Shown: in pieces, positions 42,853 to 55,700 of the stretch | Numbering within the stretch: position 1 is the first letter of the stretch | How the letters are laid out: every line of letters begins with the position of its first letter | From: Polytrichum commune | Lineage: Eukaryota; Streptophyta; Polytrichopsida; Polytrichales; Polytrichaceae | DNA length: 64,000 nucleotides | Assembly: GCA_950295325.1 (NCBI GenBank) | Contig: OX485806.1 | Coordinates: forward strand, 49,781,169 to 49,845,168 | Direction of reading: 5' to 3' | Made by a program: the position numbers and the translations under genes | Notes under the pieces: model-generated | The model's database searches: none | Seen by the model: only the letters and a program-made list of their open reading frames with translations | Told to the model about the DNA's origin: nothing

Positions 42853-43283
42853 TGAGGGTTTCTCTCTCCAAGCTCAAGAAACTAAGAAGTCTTCTTACAA
42901 AGATTAAGAAACTCTAAAATTCACACACAAGAGTCAAGCTATCTCTCACTCCACGAAGGGAGAATCCAAGAGTGCAAGTGATGGAGAAAGAATGCAAAGG
43001 CTTTATTCATGATCTACTACACCATAGCCATAAGATAGCAACAACAAGCTCTCTCTCTCTCAAAACACACTCACAAGACTTGACTTGACAACAATGGCAA
43101 GTCAAGATGCCTTCCTCTCCACATAACCCCAATCCTATGTGGATTTCATCCATGGAGTGGATGAACAACTAACTAGGACTCCCAATGGAGTCCATAATCC
43201 ATCCAAACACACATGGACTCCTAATGGAGTCCATTTACTCCTAATTTGACGTGACTTGGCCCCCAATGTCGCCTCACGTGACA
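42853..43283 (-). repeat. 5' LTR, 431 bp
   Basis: It matches the 3' LTR (33517-33947) over its whole length with about six visible differences. Minus-strand ends are TGTCACGTGAGG and AAACCCTCA. It contains the element's promoter and polyadenylation signals by family rule. An E-box/G-box-like CACGTG is 3 bp from the LTR start. Confidence 0.92.
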
Positions 43284-43340
43284 GTGTGCCAACTACAAAT
43301 ATAGTTAACGAGGGCATCGACTCCATTTGGTCGGGGTAAG

Positions 43341-44336
43341 TGTCGTGCACCTCTCTATGAAGAATGCCCAAAACACCATGGACTCAAGGGGGATCCCAGA
43401 GTGACACCCGGGACTTATGGCACCATTGGTGAGAAAGCCCAAGTGATCCTAGTATGGGTGATGGCCCCGAGCGTTAGAAACTCCTCCCACCCACGGAAAC
43501 TAGGAGTCACGAGTGTAAGGCCATAAGCTATGGATAGCTTATGGAATGTTGATTTTAAAATGCTCAAGAACAACTTTAATCAAAGGTGTGAGCTAGGAGA
43601 TATGGCAATTTGAGTGGGGCACTATCCCGGGACAGAGCCTTGAGACAACAGTGGCCTGGGAGTGGCTCACGGGATTACCAAGCTTTCAATAGGCATAACT
43701 TCTTGAAATCTTGCTTGAATGGGGCAAGTGAGGGGTCCATTGGCATCTACGTGAAACGAAACTGATCATGAAATGATCGTATGTAAACATCAAAGATCAA
43801 ACAATGAAGTTATGTTGGTCTGAAGCTGCTGGGGGCTTCTAGCCCAAACGGTTAAGTAAAAAAATGTCTACTTGGCCCTAATTCTTGGTAGAGAGACAAA
43901 AGGTTTCTTAACAGTGGGGTAAGGGCCCTGCTAGAGATCCTAGATGCTTTATATGGGTGAGGTGGCATGGCCGGCCAAACCCACCCAAGGCCAAACGACA
44001 GGGCCTTCACGGGCATGGGTCCAACATGGGGTCATTGTTGCTTAGTATGGTTCAAGTTGTTATAGTGTTGCTCCAGTGTTGCTCTAGCAACACGATGATC
44101 AACTAAAGATTAAACTTTCATGAATGGAAATCCACATCTTACCATTGGTTATCGATGAAACAGTGAATCCTGAATGCAAGTATAGGAGGGTTGGTGCCCT
44201 TCCTATGAACGAAGAGGTCCACAGTATGGGGAGCTAACCATTTGCGTGGCAGAATGCGAAGGGTTAGTGCTCGTGACCCTTGCTAGAATTGAAAAATGAC
44301 CAAGTTGATTGTGGGTAGTTGTCGACGGTTGCGACA
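43341..44336 (+). mobile_element. Probable 3' LTR of the broken chromodomain gypsy, 996 bp
   Basis: It starts TGTCGTGCACCTCTC and ends GACGGTTGCGACA, co-linear with the solo LTR at 26835-27807 over its length. GGTCGGGGTAAG before it could be a worn polypurine tract. Together with the split 5' LTR (11342-25046) it would delimit a 33-kb nested element. No matching target duplication was found (GGCAG before 11342, AGTGG after 44336), so the pairing is inference. Confidence 0.75.
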
Positions 44337-44861
44337 AGTGGGGTGTTTGTGTCCCTCTAGACATAGTATCCACCTCAAATTTCTTCATTCTTACTAATGT
44401 GGTTCTTACGCTCACAAACCAATGTAAATTCCTACAAATTTTTAAAGACAAGGTTGTGGAAAATTCTACATCATTGGATATACATTAGTATTTAGCTTCA
44501 GCAAGATGCATCAGATTTCTTCATGATATTAATGTCTGGAATTACCACATCTTGGTTGTGTTGCTTAATATTGAGCTACAGACATTTTTGGTACCTATCC
44601 ATGAGACTAAAATCGTGGTGTATATTTTGATGATTCCTTGAAAGCTCTTGTACATGTTAAAATGGTGAAATATTTGAAAAAACTATTTGAAATCAATAAA
44701 TTGGTATATTTTGTTGATTTGAAAATACTTAAGCAATATCATGTGGGAGATTGGTCGACCATGGTTGCTCAACTTAGCATTTCATCTCTTGATGTCTTTC
44801 TAGGAAAAATATTAACATCCGACATATGTTTTTGACATTCAAAGTGGTTCTCTACATTACT
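44337..44861. other. No gene seen
   Basis: AT-rich flank between two LTR copies. One open frame (44638-44835) has no recognisable content. Confidence 0.35.
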
Positions 44862-45118
44862 TGTCACAATCTTTGCTAGCCCCCTTAACAATCTTGATCA
44901 ACTTTATTTCTAGCAAGGGTCACGAGTGCTAACCCTTCGCATTTTTCCATGCAAATGGTTAGCTCCCCATACCGCGGACCTCTTAGTTCATAGGGGGTGG
45001 ACCAACCCTCCTACATTTGCATTCGGCATTCACCGCATAATCAATAACAAATGATAAGATGTGGACTTTCATTCATGGAAGTCCAATCTCAAGTTGATCA
45101 TCATGTTGCTAGAGTAAC
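44862..45118 (-). mobile_element. LTR fragment, same family, opposite orientation
   Basis: On the minus strand this matches the last roughly 257 bp of the 973-bp LTR, ending GCTAGCAAAGATTGTGACA. It breaks off after GTTGCTAGAGTAAC. It is a truncated relic. Confidence 0.8.
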
Positions 45119-45588
45119 AAGAGGAATCTATGTGGAATCCAGTATGTTGTCGACATTCCCCATGGCTTCGGTTGTGTTCACCAACATGGACTTCGACTAA
45201 GCTGTGGAAATGTGTTGAAGATGCAACTTTTGTTGATGACTCGATGAAGTGAGGGATCTCAAGAATAAATGCCCACGTACAAATATACAAAGTAGCTACA
45301 AAGGAGGAGAACATTAGATTCCAACAGTATGGTACAAAGTTCCTCTTGGATGATAATCTAACAGAGGGATGATAAATGTCAACACTCCCTATCCAGCTGA
45401 GAAGCTCGCAACCCTAGCTCTCACATTCATTTGTATACTTGTCAAGGGGAGTATTTGGGAAGCACAAGAGCATCATGTAGGAGCATAATTGAGTCGAGGA
45501 AAGGTCAACATGATGAGCCGCCCTGCAAGCTTGGTGAAACATAGTGATTGTAGCATATTCAACAGGTGCAATCTTGGAGACATGTGAC
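45119..45588 (-). other. Exon-like sequence of an unrecognised gene, interrupted by a hAT-like element
   Basis: Minus-strand frames include KIAPVEYATITMFHQACRAA and LCFPNTPLDKYTNECES with a stop at 45414. Removing the 749-bp element at 45589 and one target copy joins this to GNPLERTLQSHVS in the same frame. Product unknown; it could be a dead gene or a repeat-encoded protein. Confidence 0.3.
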
Positions 45589-46337
45589 CAGGGCTGATTT
45601 TTCACATAGTTTTTGGCCGTCCACGTCCAAAAACCTTGAATTGAAAGGCAAAAAAATTGCAACCCGTCCCAAAACCGGTAATTTCTAAACCAACCCGTCC
45701 ATGGAAAGGTTAAACAAAAAATAACCCGTCCCAAAACCGGTAATTCCTAAACCAACCCGTCCATGGAAAGGTTAAACAAAAAACAACCTATCCCAAAACC
45801 GGTTTGAAAATGAAAATACCCGTCCCGCAAGAGGTAAAAATAAGTTTCTTACAATGTTGGTAAAATATTAGTAAAAAAACAAAAAACAAAAAAACCGAAA
45901 GATGTCAACATGTGATTGGTTGCACTTGGAAACAACAGGATCTTGACAAATTATGCCTTCAATGTTTGTCAGTTATATGTCTTTTGCTGTCAATTCTCAT
46001 CTTTCCAGTACACCCCATTCTAAATTTTGTGGTTGATGAATTAATGTATGCAAGTGAATCAAGCACTTCAAGATTGATATATTGATTGGATATTAGTGGT
46101 TTGATTGCATTATGCTTATATTCACATGTCATATGACATAATGTAAGTGTTATTTGTACCATTTAATTTTTTTGAAAAAAATTATCAAAAAAATTGTTAT
46201 TTCTAGAGCCCATCCAAAGTGAATTTGACACGTCCAAAAACTGGTTCATTTTCTAAGAACCCGTCCAATGGAAAAAAAATAAAAATTTATGAACATGTCC
46301 CTGGACATGTTGGGGACCTTGTGAAAAATCACCACTG
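45589..46337. mobile_element. Non-autonomous hAT-like element, 749 bp, TSD CATGTGAC
   Basis: The left end CAGGGCTGATTTTTCACA and the right end read inward, CAGTGGTGATTTTTCACA, form an 18-bp inverted repeat with two differences. CATGTGAC is perfectly duplicated at 45581-45588 and 46338-46345. CAG termini and 8-bp duplications are hAT hallmarks. The interior has a 62-bp tandem repeat at 45661-45830 (AACCCGTCCCAAAACCGGTA) and further CCCGTCC words toward both ends. There is no transposase. Confidence 0.93.
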
Positions 46338-46345
46338 CATGTGAC

Positions 46346-47576
46346 TGGAGTGTCCGCTCAAGTGGATTCCCAAAAAAAAAGACACCTAGACTTCAACAAC
46401 AACCCATTGAATTTCTTGTTCATCATCATTCCAGAAGGGATCTCCTGCCTTAACTAGCACCCATTTAGCACGAAGTCCAGCACTTTTCATCTCATTAGTG
46501 CATGCATGCTCATAAACCCTCCAAGGCTTACTAATTTCCTAGCAAAAATGTCTCTTAAACAAAATCTAATAAGAGCCAACGGTGGCAAGATTGGGGCAGC
46601 TACTGGGACTAATGTTTCCCTGCCTTCAGGTAATATGAAAAGTGAATACTCTACATAAAATTAGATTGGGGTTGGTCTAAACGAAAGTTCATTGCTGGAA
46701 AAAAATTGAGTATCCGAGTTTAAGAATCAAATCCCTTTTATAAAATAGTCCACTGTCCTCATGCTGGGTTCATTGACGTAGTTGCCATATTTGGGGAATG
46801 TTTCGTTTAAGATATTAGAACTAATCTTAACAGGCCAAGGACCACACACAACCAAGCTTCCATCCACACTAAGAACTTGGTGACTATTACAAGCATATGC
46901 TCATCATGTTTCCCTCTACATTTCTCTACATCTATGTTTTGCAAAACCGTATAAAGACAAAAATGTGGACCAAACCTCCAACACTACATTATCTAGATAT
47001 ATGTTAAGAAAACGTAATGGAAAGAACATTTATTTTGGAATTTGTTGATAGAAGAATTTGTTCCTATTGGCATTTCTGCTCACTGTGAATGAAGCCTTGA
47101 CAATCTTCCTAACAAACTGCATTGTCAATGTTCAAATATCATTATTCTCTCTAGTCATGCTTACACAAAAGGTGAGTGAAAAGAAAATGTGGCAGTGGAC
47201 AACATGCAGATTGATGTGTGGGAACACAAAATATCTGTAATATGTTTATACTATGGAATCAAGTCTCTTCCATTGCTGTACACAAATCCGCTCACACTTT
47301 CAGGACACTCTTCTCTACAATGCGAAGAGTGGACGACTTACAGAACTGCCAATCAGTGGGTACATGTATCAATCTTCTCCAACTTCTTCAGGAGCTGTCT
47401 CTAACCATGCCAGCCATTTTCCCACTTCCCTGATTGCCTGTATCCACAAGTCCCTCCATGAATCAGTCTTAAGGTGTTGAAGTCAGACAATGTCTTGCAT
47501 CACAAGTTTACTATAATATGAAGCAAACATTCTGCACCCAATCACTATAACATTGATGTCAAACTACAGAAATATG
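46346..47576. other. eIF4G 3' flank with one exon-like segment
   Basis: On the minus strand 46530-46386 reads WRVYEHACTNEMKSAGLRAK, then WVLVKAGDPFWNDDEQEIQW and VVVEV with a TAG stop. It is preceded by an acceptor-like GGAAATTAG. No family is recognised and no partner exon was confirmed. The rest shows no coding content I can support. Confidence 0.3.
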
Positions 47577-49745
47577 TCAGGTAGGTGTGTTCAAAGAGTT
47601 CCCTTTAGTCATGTTCAACACATCCTTAACAGTCTGTAGAGCTTCGAGAATCAGCACATTGAAGTCCTTGGTACAGTCCTTACCCTATCTCTTCCTGGTG
47701 TGGAATCTTGGACATTATCTTGCCACTTTGTGTAAGCACCCTCAGATATAACCTAATACAGAGCAAAGGAGAAGTTACAAATTGTTAAAGACCTGTAAAC
47801 AAGCACAGCAGGACAAGCTCCAAGGTGGTGTAGAAAAAAATAGTTTCAGCAACGTTAATTCACTATAGGACAAGTACCTCATCATGGTAGAAATTGTCAA
47901 ACAATTTTGACATCAGTCCTAGTGGATGACCAGCCTCATTTGCAAACAATTGAACTGCAATGATATCTGCAAGACAATACTTGAAGAAAAAATAGTAAGT
48001 ACAAGAATAATAGGAACAGAATAAGTTTCACAAAACACCATGTGTTAACCTTATCATGTACAATTCGAAACGAAAATGATGGATATTGAAATAGAAGGCC
48101 TGCAAACACCCAGTTACCCGTAAGGAACATCTAACTGATGATGAAGACCCAGGAAACCCTAAACCCTGAGCCTATAAGCAGCTTCTGGAGGGCACCCCAG
48201 CTATGCTGCTCAGTAGTGACTGAGAACCAGACAATCATCGCAAGAGACAATCAGTCTCCTGGCTCTCAAAGGCACTCTCTGGTCTATATCCAGCGAGTGA
48301 AGGCCTACCTGACAATTTAAAGTGAGAAACTCACACTGTAATTGGTTTCCTTCTGCAGTTCTGGCCTTGCCTGAAGCAAATTTCCGTAATAAAGGGACAT
48401 AGGTTTTTGTGTCCACCGGCAATGCCTGTACAACACCAGAACAGCTACACACGATTAGTTCTGATTAGAGACTTCAACTAATAAATACTTTAGAAGCTTG
48501 CTCTTCATCAAATTAGTGAACTAGATATTATTCATCATCAGTTGCAAAATCTCAGCTCTCAAGGACAAACTTGTGGAACAGGAAAATATTCTGCACTGTG
48601 ATCATCAAGAACATGAGTATCTTCTGCATAAGCTCTTTGTCCTACGCATTCACCATTGGGACATAAGACCAGTCACATGACAACAATTAGATCTGAGATT
48701 TGACAAAAACCATTCTCCTACAAATTAATATTGCATATTGCACAAAGAAAGAAACACCATTCAGTGAGCTCGTACTAACCGTGAAATCTGAAGGAATGGG
48801 ATTTGGCAGGCAATGCCTCAAAACTTGTGTCATTATCATGCGTAGGAATGATGGGTCTGAGGTGGTAGATTGTGGGACATTTTTCTGAATACAAAACAAT
48901 AACTGCTGATCAGATCCAATAATATGAAAGAGGTTATACAGAGGAACTTACTTCATGTGCTTGATGTTGTTACTAGGCATGAGATTTTGGTTTATGAGAC
49001 TCGAAAGCTAACAAACACTGGGATGCTGATATAAGTGACACGTACTTTCAAAGCACTTCCACTAAAGAGCGAACTTCAGCAATATATTCCTTGGCTGTCA
49101 CCATGTCATGAGAACTATAAAGGGTGGAAAGTCTGTGACTGCCAAAATGTGTAGACTTTCTGACGCAATGAACTAGGTGCCAAAGACTTCTAGCTAGATC
49201 ATAGTGACATACAAAACTCTTACATAAAACTCCCCACAAATGAGCACACTCATACACTGCAAGTTGAAGTCATGGACATTGACTGCATTATGACTGCATT
49301 AAAACTTACCACCACTAAAATACTATTTCTTAGAAAAACATGTGCCTCACATACCAATGACTATATTGCAACATACTCACTGCAAGTTTTCACTGTCACC
49401 AACACATAGATCAGTATCAAGATTATCTTCTCTCTATTTCTGAGCATTTCCAACTTCATGGTTTTCTTGATGCTTTCATAGCTAACCATTTACACAACAC
49501 ACACTCCTACATAAAATGTAACATTCTACAACCTTGATTTCCACTACACAACTAATCCCACTGACATTAAGGGTCAAACCATCAACCCCAACCAATGCAA
49601 ACCATACCTCGCAATCAGATATCTTATGTCCGAAATATCAACAAAGGGTAAGGTTCAGTTATATTACCTCAATCCATTGCACAAGATCCAGAATCGGATC
49701 TTTCCTAGCTAGTGCCTCATGGATATGTCTCTCCAACGGCAACAT
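47577..49745 (-). other. C-terminal W2/eIF5C-like module of eIF4G (exons 13-17)
   Basis: Five short exons, all in phase, follow the MA3 domain. They read LERHIHEALARKDPILDLVQ with WIE; SDPSFLRMIMTQVLRHCLPN; KTYVPLLRKFASGK; QYIIAVQLFANEAGH; LMSKLFDNFYHDE; and VISEGAYTKWQDN. The pattern of an aromatic DWIE-like start, then LFD-FY-DE-VISE-AY-KW, is that of the W2 domain of animal eIF4G and eIF5. Straight reading stops at 47651. A frame on the same strand reads EALQTVKDVLNMTKG and stops at 47577. It aligns better with the end of W2 but needs a 50-nt intron (GTAAGG...CTACAG) or a one-base change. Confidence 0.75.
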
Positions 49746-52700
49746 CTGGAAGAATAGAAAATATGAGTCCAAATATACAAGTGTCAATGTGGTAACTCAA
49801 ATTGCTAATATTGTCCAACATAGGACATAGAATATATTGAATACATAGGACATCTCACCGGAAGTAGAGCTTGGAGGTTTCTCCTTTCCAAAAAGACATC
49901 CAGCTTGACACCTTTATTTTCTATTTTTGGTGACACAAAATCCTCAACATGGATACCAGAATTCCTGTAAGCAGTGAGCATGAGCTTCTCCCCTTTCTCG
50001 TTTCTCAAAGTATCTAGGACAGCACCAAAGATGTCCAGAGAATAACCCTCCATTAAAATCTCACCACATTCTGCACCACCGTCCTTCAACAGGGTGTTTA
50101 CTTCAATCAGAGAAAACACGCCTGCAGAGACTAATCCTCCCAGTAAAACACCAAAAAACTCTGGTGCCTTGGGGACATCCACTGCAGTATCCACCAGATG
50201 TGAGAGTACTCCCTCCATCCTGCAAGTACAAATCACAAAAAGCACTAAGTTCATGTTCTGCTACAGAATGGCATATCAAATTGTCAGATAAGGAAGCACA
50301 TTCACAAATAGACAACAAAATCGAAGCCAAGCTTATATTGTGAAGCACAAACATTACCCTTCATAGAACTGCTCATGCGTTAGAAGCAAAGGTTCACACT
50401 TTGAAAGATGAAGAAGCAACTTCAAAAGCAAGTCTCTATCTTTTTCCTTCTTCTCTAGAGACTCTGACACCCAAGTCGAAACCATTACAGGATGGTATCG
50501 GGTAGCCTTCAACTCCTCCACACACAATGCAGCTTCTTTTAGGTCCATTACACTGCAGAAAGCAGTGGAGGGCATTATCAGGAAAAAAATTCACAATTGA
50601 GAAGATGGAAAAAAATGATCAACAGAAATTGTCAAGATGTAGACAGCTAGTGAGTTGAGCTGACTCAATCACATGAAACAAATGCTGCTGCCAAAGAAAT
50701 TTCAAGACATCGAGACTGTTTGTCTATTACAAACCTACTAAGACATGGAAAAGTAACCTGTAATATTCGTTTATGGTTGATTGACATTTCTGCTTCAGTT
50801 CTGCTTCGCTCAATAACAGTGAGGGACAAGGTGGCATCACTTCAGGCTGCTGTGGCTGGAATTCATAGACTGATGCATTTGGATGCTCAAGTTTGGCAAT
50901 GATTCTATTCTGTTCAGGTGTAATGCGCAAGTCTCGACCTCCATCAGGAGCCTTCAGTCTGCCTAAATGGATTTTTTCAGCTGGAGTAGGCTGTTCCGCG
51001 GTAGAAGCTCGCATTGGCATGTCCTCCCGAAAGCCATGATGCGGTCTGTCTGCAACACTGAATCGGACAACCCCTCCACCTGATCGGTGCACATCAGCAC
51101 ATGCCATGGGTGAAATATCACTCAATGCCCCTCGTCCAGTCGATGGTTGTCGAATGCCCAATGCCCTCCCAAGATTGCCCTGGGGGCCTAAAGTGATATA
51201 ACCATCATCAGTAGCCTTCTGAGTTAAAGGCAGAGGAACTGAACGGATGTCCACAAGTGATCTATCCTCCATCCGCACATCCTGGACAAAGCTCCCTCCC
51301 CCACCTTGCATTGCTCCTTGTGGAGATGGAGCCCTCCGCATGCCACCCAAAGCTGCCCCTGTCTCATTCAAGCTTGTACTTTAACTGATTGCACTTGATC
51401 TTGATAGTGAAACAACTAAGCATAAATGGAGTATATTCATTTACAAGCTCTTGACAAAACCAGGCACCCTCCAATTCCAAATTGTCTCTCTGAAACAAGT
51501 CAAGACAGGAACAACCACAGTTCCTCAACCACAGTATCATACAGAAAGACACACAAATAAGTCAAGGAAAAACGAAAAAAAAAAAAAATGCATGGAAGTG
51601 CATAAAGAAGCAGCTATACTACCCTTGAACCTCAATGTGCAAGATGACCAGGAATCAGATAGTGAAATCTCGGCATTGTATCCAATATATCTCCACGTAT
51701 ATATACACAAACTGATAAACGCAATGATCAGAGTGTCCACATACAGCTCCTTTCCCAATGCTCAATATGATGTCCTCTACGTCTTACCAGCACCTATTTG
51801 ATTTGGCGAAAATCCTGGCAATTGAGAACTCCGCATGGCAAATTCTGGAGAAGGTCCAATTCTAACTCGAGCAGGAGCACCTCCCATGCTAGGACCTCGA
51901 CGGTCTCCACGTGCAGCTTGCTGCCTCTCTTGCACAGCGTCTCTATGTACCTCATCAATTTTCTTGGGTCCTTCAACTTTTCTTCTCTCTTGCCATCCAT
52001 TTTGCCGAAGGTCAATAACATCCTTCAACATGAATCTCAACCTGGATGATAGCTTCATGTTATTTGATAGACCCTCTATTCTTCTGAAGTATTGATCGAT
52101 ATGCTCTTTAGCTTTTGGGTGATCAATGATTCGGCCAATCGTGCTCATCAACTTGCACAAGGCCTCAACATCTTCCTCATCCGGGTTATAAAATTCCCCA
52201 AGGAGCTTCTTGATGCACTCATGCATGATCCGCTCAGTTAACATGCTTTTTTTGTAAAGCTCTCCTATAAAGCGAATATTTCCTAGCATTCTCCTCCGTG
52301 CCTTCAACCGCTTCTCTTCTCTCTCCTCAGGAGTCAGCTTCACTTCACCTTCATTCTCTATCTTCTCAGCCTCTTCTTGTTCTCTTTCCCCACGCTCAAA
52401 CTCCACTTGACACTTATTGAGGAGAACTCGCTTGAAAGTAAATTTCTCATCATTTTCAGCAAATTCTGGTAAATCTGCAGCAAGCTTGACACAGAACTGG
52501 GCGTACATCTCACAGAATGTGGGCTCCATCAGTGCTTTGTCAAATATCTGTGAAATGACACCTGTGAGAGTTTCAGCAGAATCAATACTGGCAGCCTGGA
52601 CCTGTGCAAACAGTTTCTCAAAATTTTGAGGTGTCAGCTTGTTCAGAATCCCCTTAATCAGCCTCTGCTTTGCAGATTCCTCGTCTGAGACCTTACCAAC

Positions 52701-55700
52701 CTCATACCTATTTTCTGCCTTGTGGATTGCAGGTAATGGAGAGCGAGATGAGGAGATCATCCCTGAACCCACCATTGGTTGCCGATGCCACCTATCTCCA
52801 TCTACACCATTCAAATTTGCCCGAGAAGGAACAGGTGCCATGAAATGTGGAAGCATTGTGTTACCAGGCCCTCGTGAAATCAAACCCGTAAAACCTGTTT
52901 GCGGACTGACCATGCCAGGCCACACTGGTGATGACAGATGCGAAATTAATCCAGGCTGTGTATTTGTTTGTCCTGGCCGGAAACCAACTGGCATACACAT
53001 ATCCATTCGCACATCACCAAGCTGATTCCTTCCAGGGGATGGTACAAGTCCAGATTGTCTTGTCCAACGATCTTCATTTGGTCCATGTTGTACAACAAGT
53101 CCCCTTCGGTCAAGTCGTGGGCCACCACTGTTAGGCTGACGGTCCCCTATGCGTCCAGGGCTAGGTATTACATCCAGCACTCCACTGCCATATATAGCTG
53201 GGCTAAATAAATGATCTTGAATAATCTCGTGCCGGATTTCAAAATTAGGTGGAAGGTGCTGATTTTGGTCTTTGAAAGTCATAAGGAAATCACGAGTATA
53301 CTTCCTGTCACCTCGGTCTAGAGGTTGACCAAATGATACACTTGGTGTCGGAAGCTCAGCTGCATCCTCCCAGTCATCCACTTCCTTGAGTAAAGAGTTT
53401 TGTGGTACAGCAACACAATCTTTTACATCACTGTTCAAAAGGCCAGGACCAGATTCATCAATCTGCTTTACCCCTTCCAACTTCTTTTCTGGGGCTGCCT
53501 TGTATGCATTATACAAATCTGCAGTATTTCCAGCTGCATCTGCTCGGGCAAGAAACTCCTTCTTCTTCTTCTTTTTGCTGGCCCCTTTCAAACCTTCCAT
53601 TGCAAGGTTTGCATGTCCCATGGAGGTGGGTTCAAGCGTTTCCGTCCCATTTTCAGTAATGTGTACAGCTACACTAATTTCACCCAACGGACTACTCAAC
53701 AGAGGAGTACGCTCAATGACAGAACTAATTTCTTCAAATGAGAGGGCAGAAACGTCCTCACACCCAGTGGGAGCACTTTCTGTGGATCTCAAGTTGCCTA
53801 AAGATCTCAAACATGTGTTTGATTTCAATATGAATAAATCATCTGGAATTCCTGGCGTAGTCAGCTCCATAAAGTCATCCTGTTGATCCCCTGAGACGAC
53901 TGGCATCAACTCCGTCACAGGTGGATCTGATAACTCAACAGCTTTTACTCCAGACTTGGGTGTCCCTTCCACAGTATCAGTGGACAATGACAGAATTTGA
54001 ATTGCTGATTCCTCTACTTCACATGAATAATTATCTAGAAGTGCATCTGATTGTCTATCAATTCTATCAGATGCCAGGTCATTTTCAGATAGACATTTAT
54101 CTGCTTCATCTGTCTCGTCCAACACTTCAGCACCACCATTACTAGTCTTTCCACCAGTAAAATCTTTGACAAAGCTTAACTCTGTATCACCAACCTTGAA
54201 GCTTGGACCAACTCCTGTATTCAATGAAACCAGAGAAGATACTGTAGAATGACCAGTATCCCCTCCCTCCATTTGCAGAGCAGCCAACACACCCTGATCC
54301 CCACCTTCATCATTCTCCAAAAAAGAATCTGGTGTGACCATCCCTTCAATTGGTTTTAGAACCAAAGCAGATTCTTCCTCCAGGACCTGACTACCAGGCA
54401 CAGTTGAATCCAATTTAGAATCCAATTCACTGTCCAACCGCTCATTACGATATGTAACATCCCCATCTTTCCCTCTTTCCTCATCCTGCACTGATGCAGA
54501 GAAGCCTTCCTCAGCAATACTTTGCTTGCCCCGAAAATCGTTCAGATCCACTTCAACCTGCCCGATAGCACCAGTCACACACTTGCATCCAGGACAGGAA
54601 CTTGCAGAAGTCCCCGTTGTAAAGTTTGCATGGACTAATACATTTCTTTCACAAAGTGCACATTCCTTGCCTTTTGACACTTTATCCTTGCTAAAGGAAC
54701 TGTCAGATGAGGAACCAAATTTATCAGAGATTGATATAGAGGCACACTCATGCCCTGTTGGTGATCCTAAATCCCATGGTTCATTAGCATCTGCAAGTAC
54801 TATCTGTTGAGCAAGGAGCTCCCTTTCTTCCTTTCCAACAAATTCGCCAGCATCTTCAGTGTGTGGAGTCTCCAAAAATGAGGTTGTTTCTGGACAGGAA
54901 CAAACAGAACAAATGCTCTATAAGAGCTTGGAAGAGCCACAACCAAAGAGACTCAAAGTAGCAAAGTGAGGCATCAGATCCTCTTCTACACTAAGACATA
55001 GATGACATCCCAATTACAAGCCAATAACATGACTTGCTCAAAGCAAGCCAAGCATACAACAACCAAATAACTACATATGTCAATACAAACACAGCCTTCC
55101 CATAAATACCATCACCTCCACAAATGCATCCTTTCCATGTCCAAATCTATCAGAAATATAAACGATCAGTAATGTAGTAAAGCAGTAATCTATCAGCACA
55201 GTACACATTCAAATATGCAGTAAAGCCACCAGTCTTGGCCTAGTCCTGGACCAGTAAACCTAGCATCCCGACATTAAAAGTAGCTACAAATCAAGGATTG
55301 ACAAATAATTCCAGTTACTTGGTGTATAGGAGATGACAAAGAGATCTGAATTGCATGTTCTGTAGGACAGCAGGTATCACATGAATTAGTGGACATCTAT
55401 TATACTATGGAGATGAAAATGGACAACTGTAGACCCAACAGGAAGATTCATGGTATACCTATTATAATCAGAGAATTAAAGCCAATAAAGACTTTTGAAA
55501 CAAGTCCAAATTGAGAGACTACACAGTATTACACAGTATTTTTGCCAATAGGAGACAACCAATAATCGCATCACTGTGCTCTACTTTCACTTCAAATAGA
55601 TTGATACCATTCAACTCACGGTTGTTGCCTCACCAACTTATCCTACACAAGCATCCCCAATCATGACTGTCATTCAAAGCATCAGACTGCGACCTTCATC

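Larger units (their letters stand above)
33408..43283 (-). mobile_element. Ty3/gypsy retrotransposon with cytosine methyltransferase and PHD finger
   Basis: This 9.9-kb element lies on the minus strand. Near-identical 431-bp LTRs sit at 33517-33947 and 42853-43283. The internal region has a repeat-bearing leader, then one continuous frame from 41624 to 34383 encoding Gag, protease, a DNMT3-like methyltransferase, RT, RNase H and integrase with a PHD finger. GTGT borders it on both sides (33404-33407 and 43284-43287) if a 108-bp extra block at the 3' end is counted as part of the element. I count about six LTR-LTR differences by eye, so insertion is recent relative to its host element. Eight in-frame stops make this copy non-functional unless read through. 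Confidence 0.9.

Noticed and set aside
42833-42853. Initiator-Met primer-binding site for the methyltransferase element
   Set aside because: The minus strand after the 5' LTR reads TACTTGACAACAATTGGG, which does not resemble TGGTATCAGAG or another common plant site.
48040-48130. Extra eIF4G exon with FQYPSFSFRIVHD
   Set aside because: It has usable splice-like signals, but joining exon 15 (donor GTGAGT at 48334) to exon 16 (47966) gives the better W2 sequence LQYIIAVQLFA in phase. This piece would break the frame.
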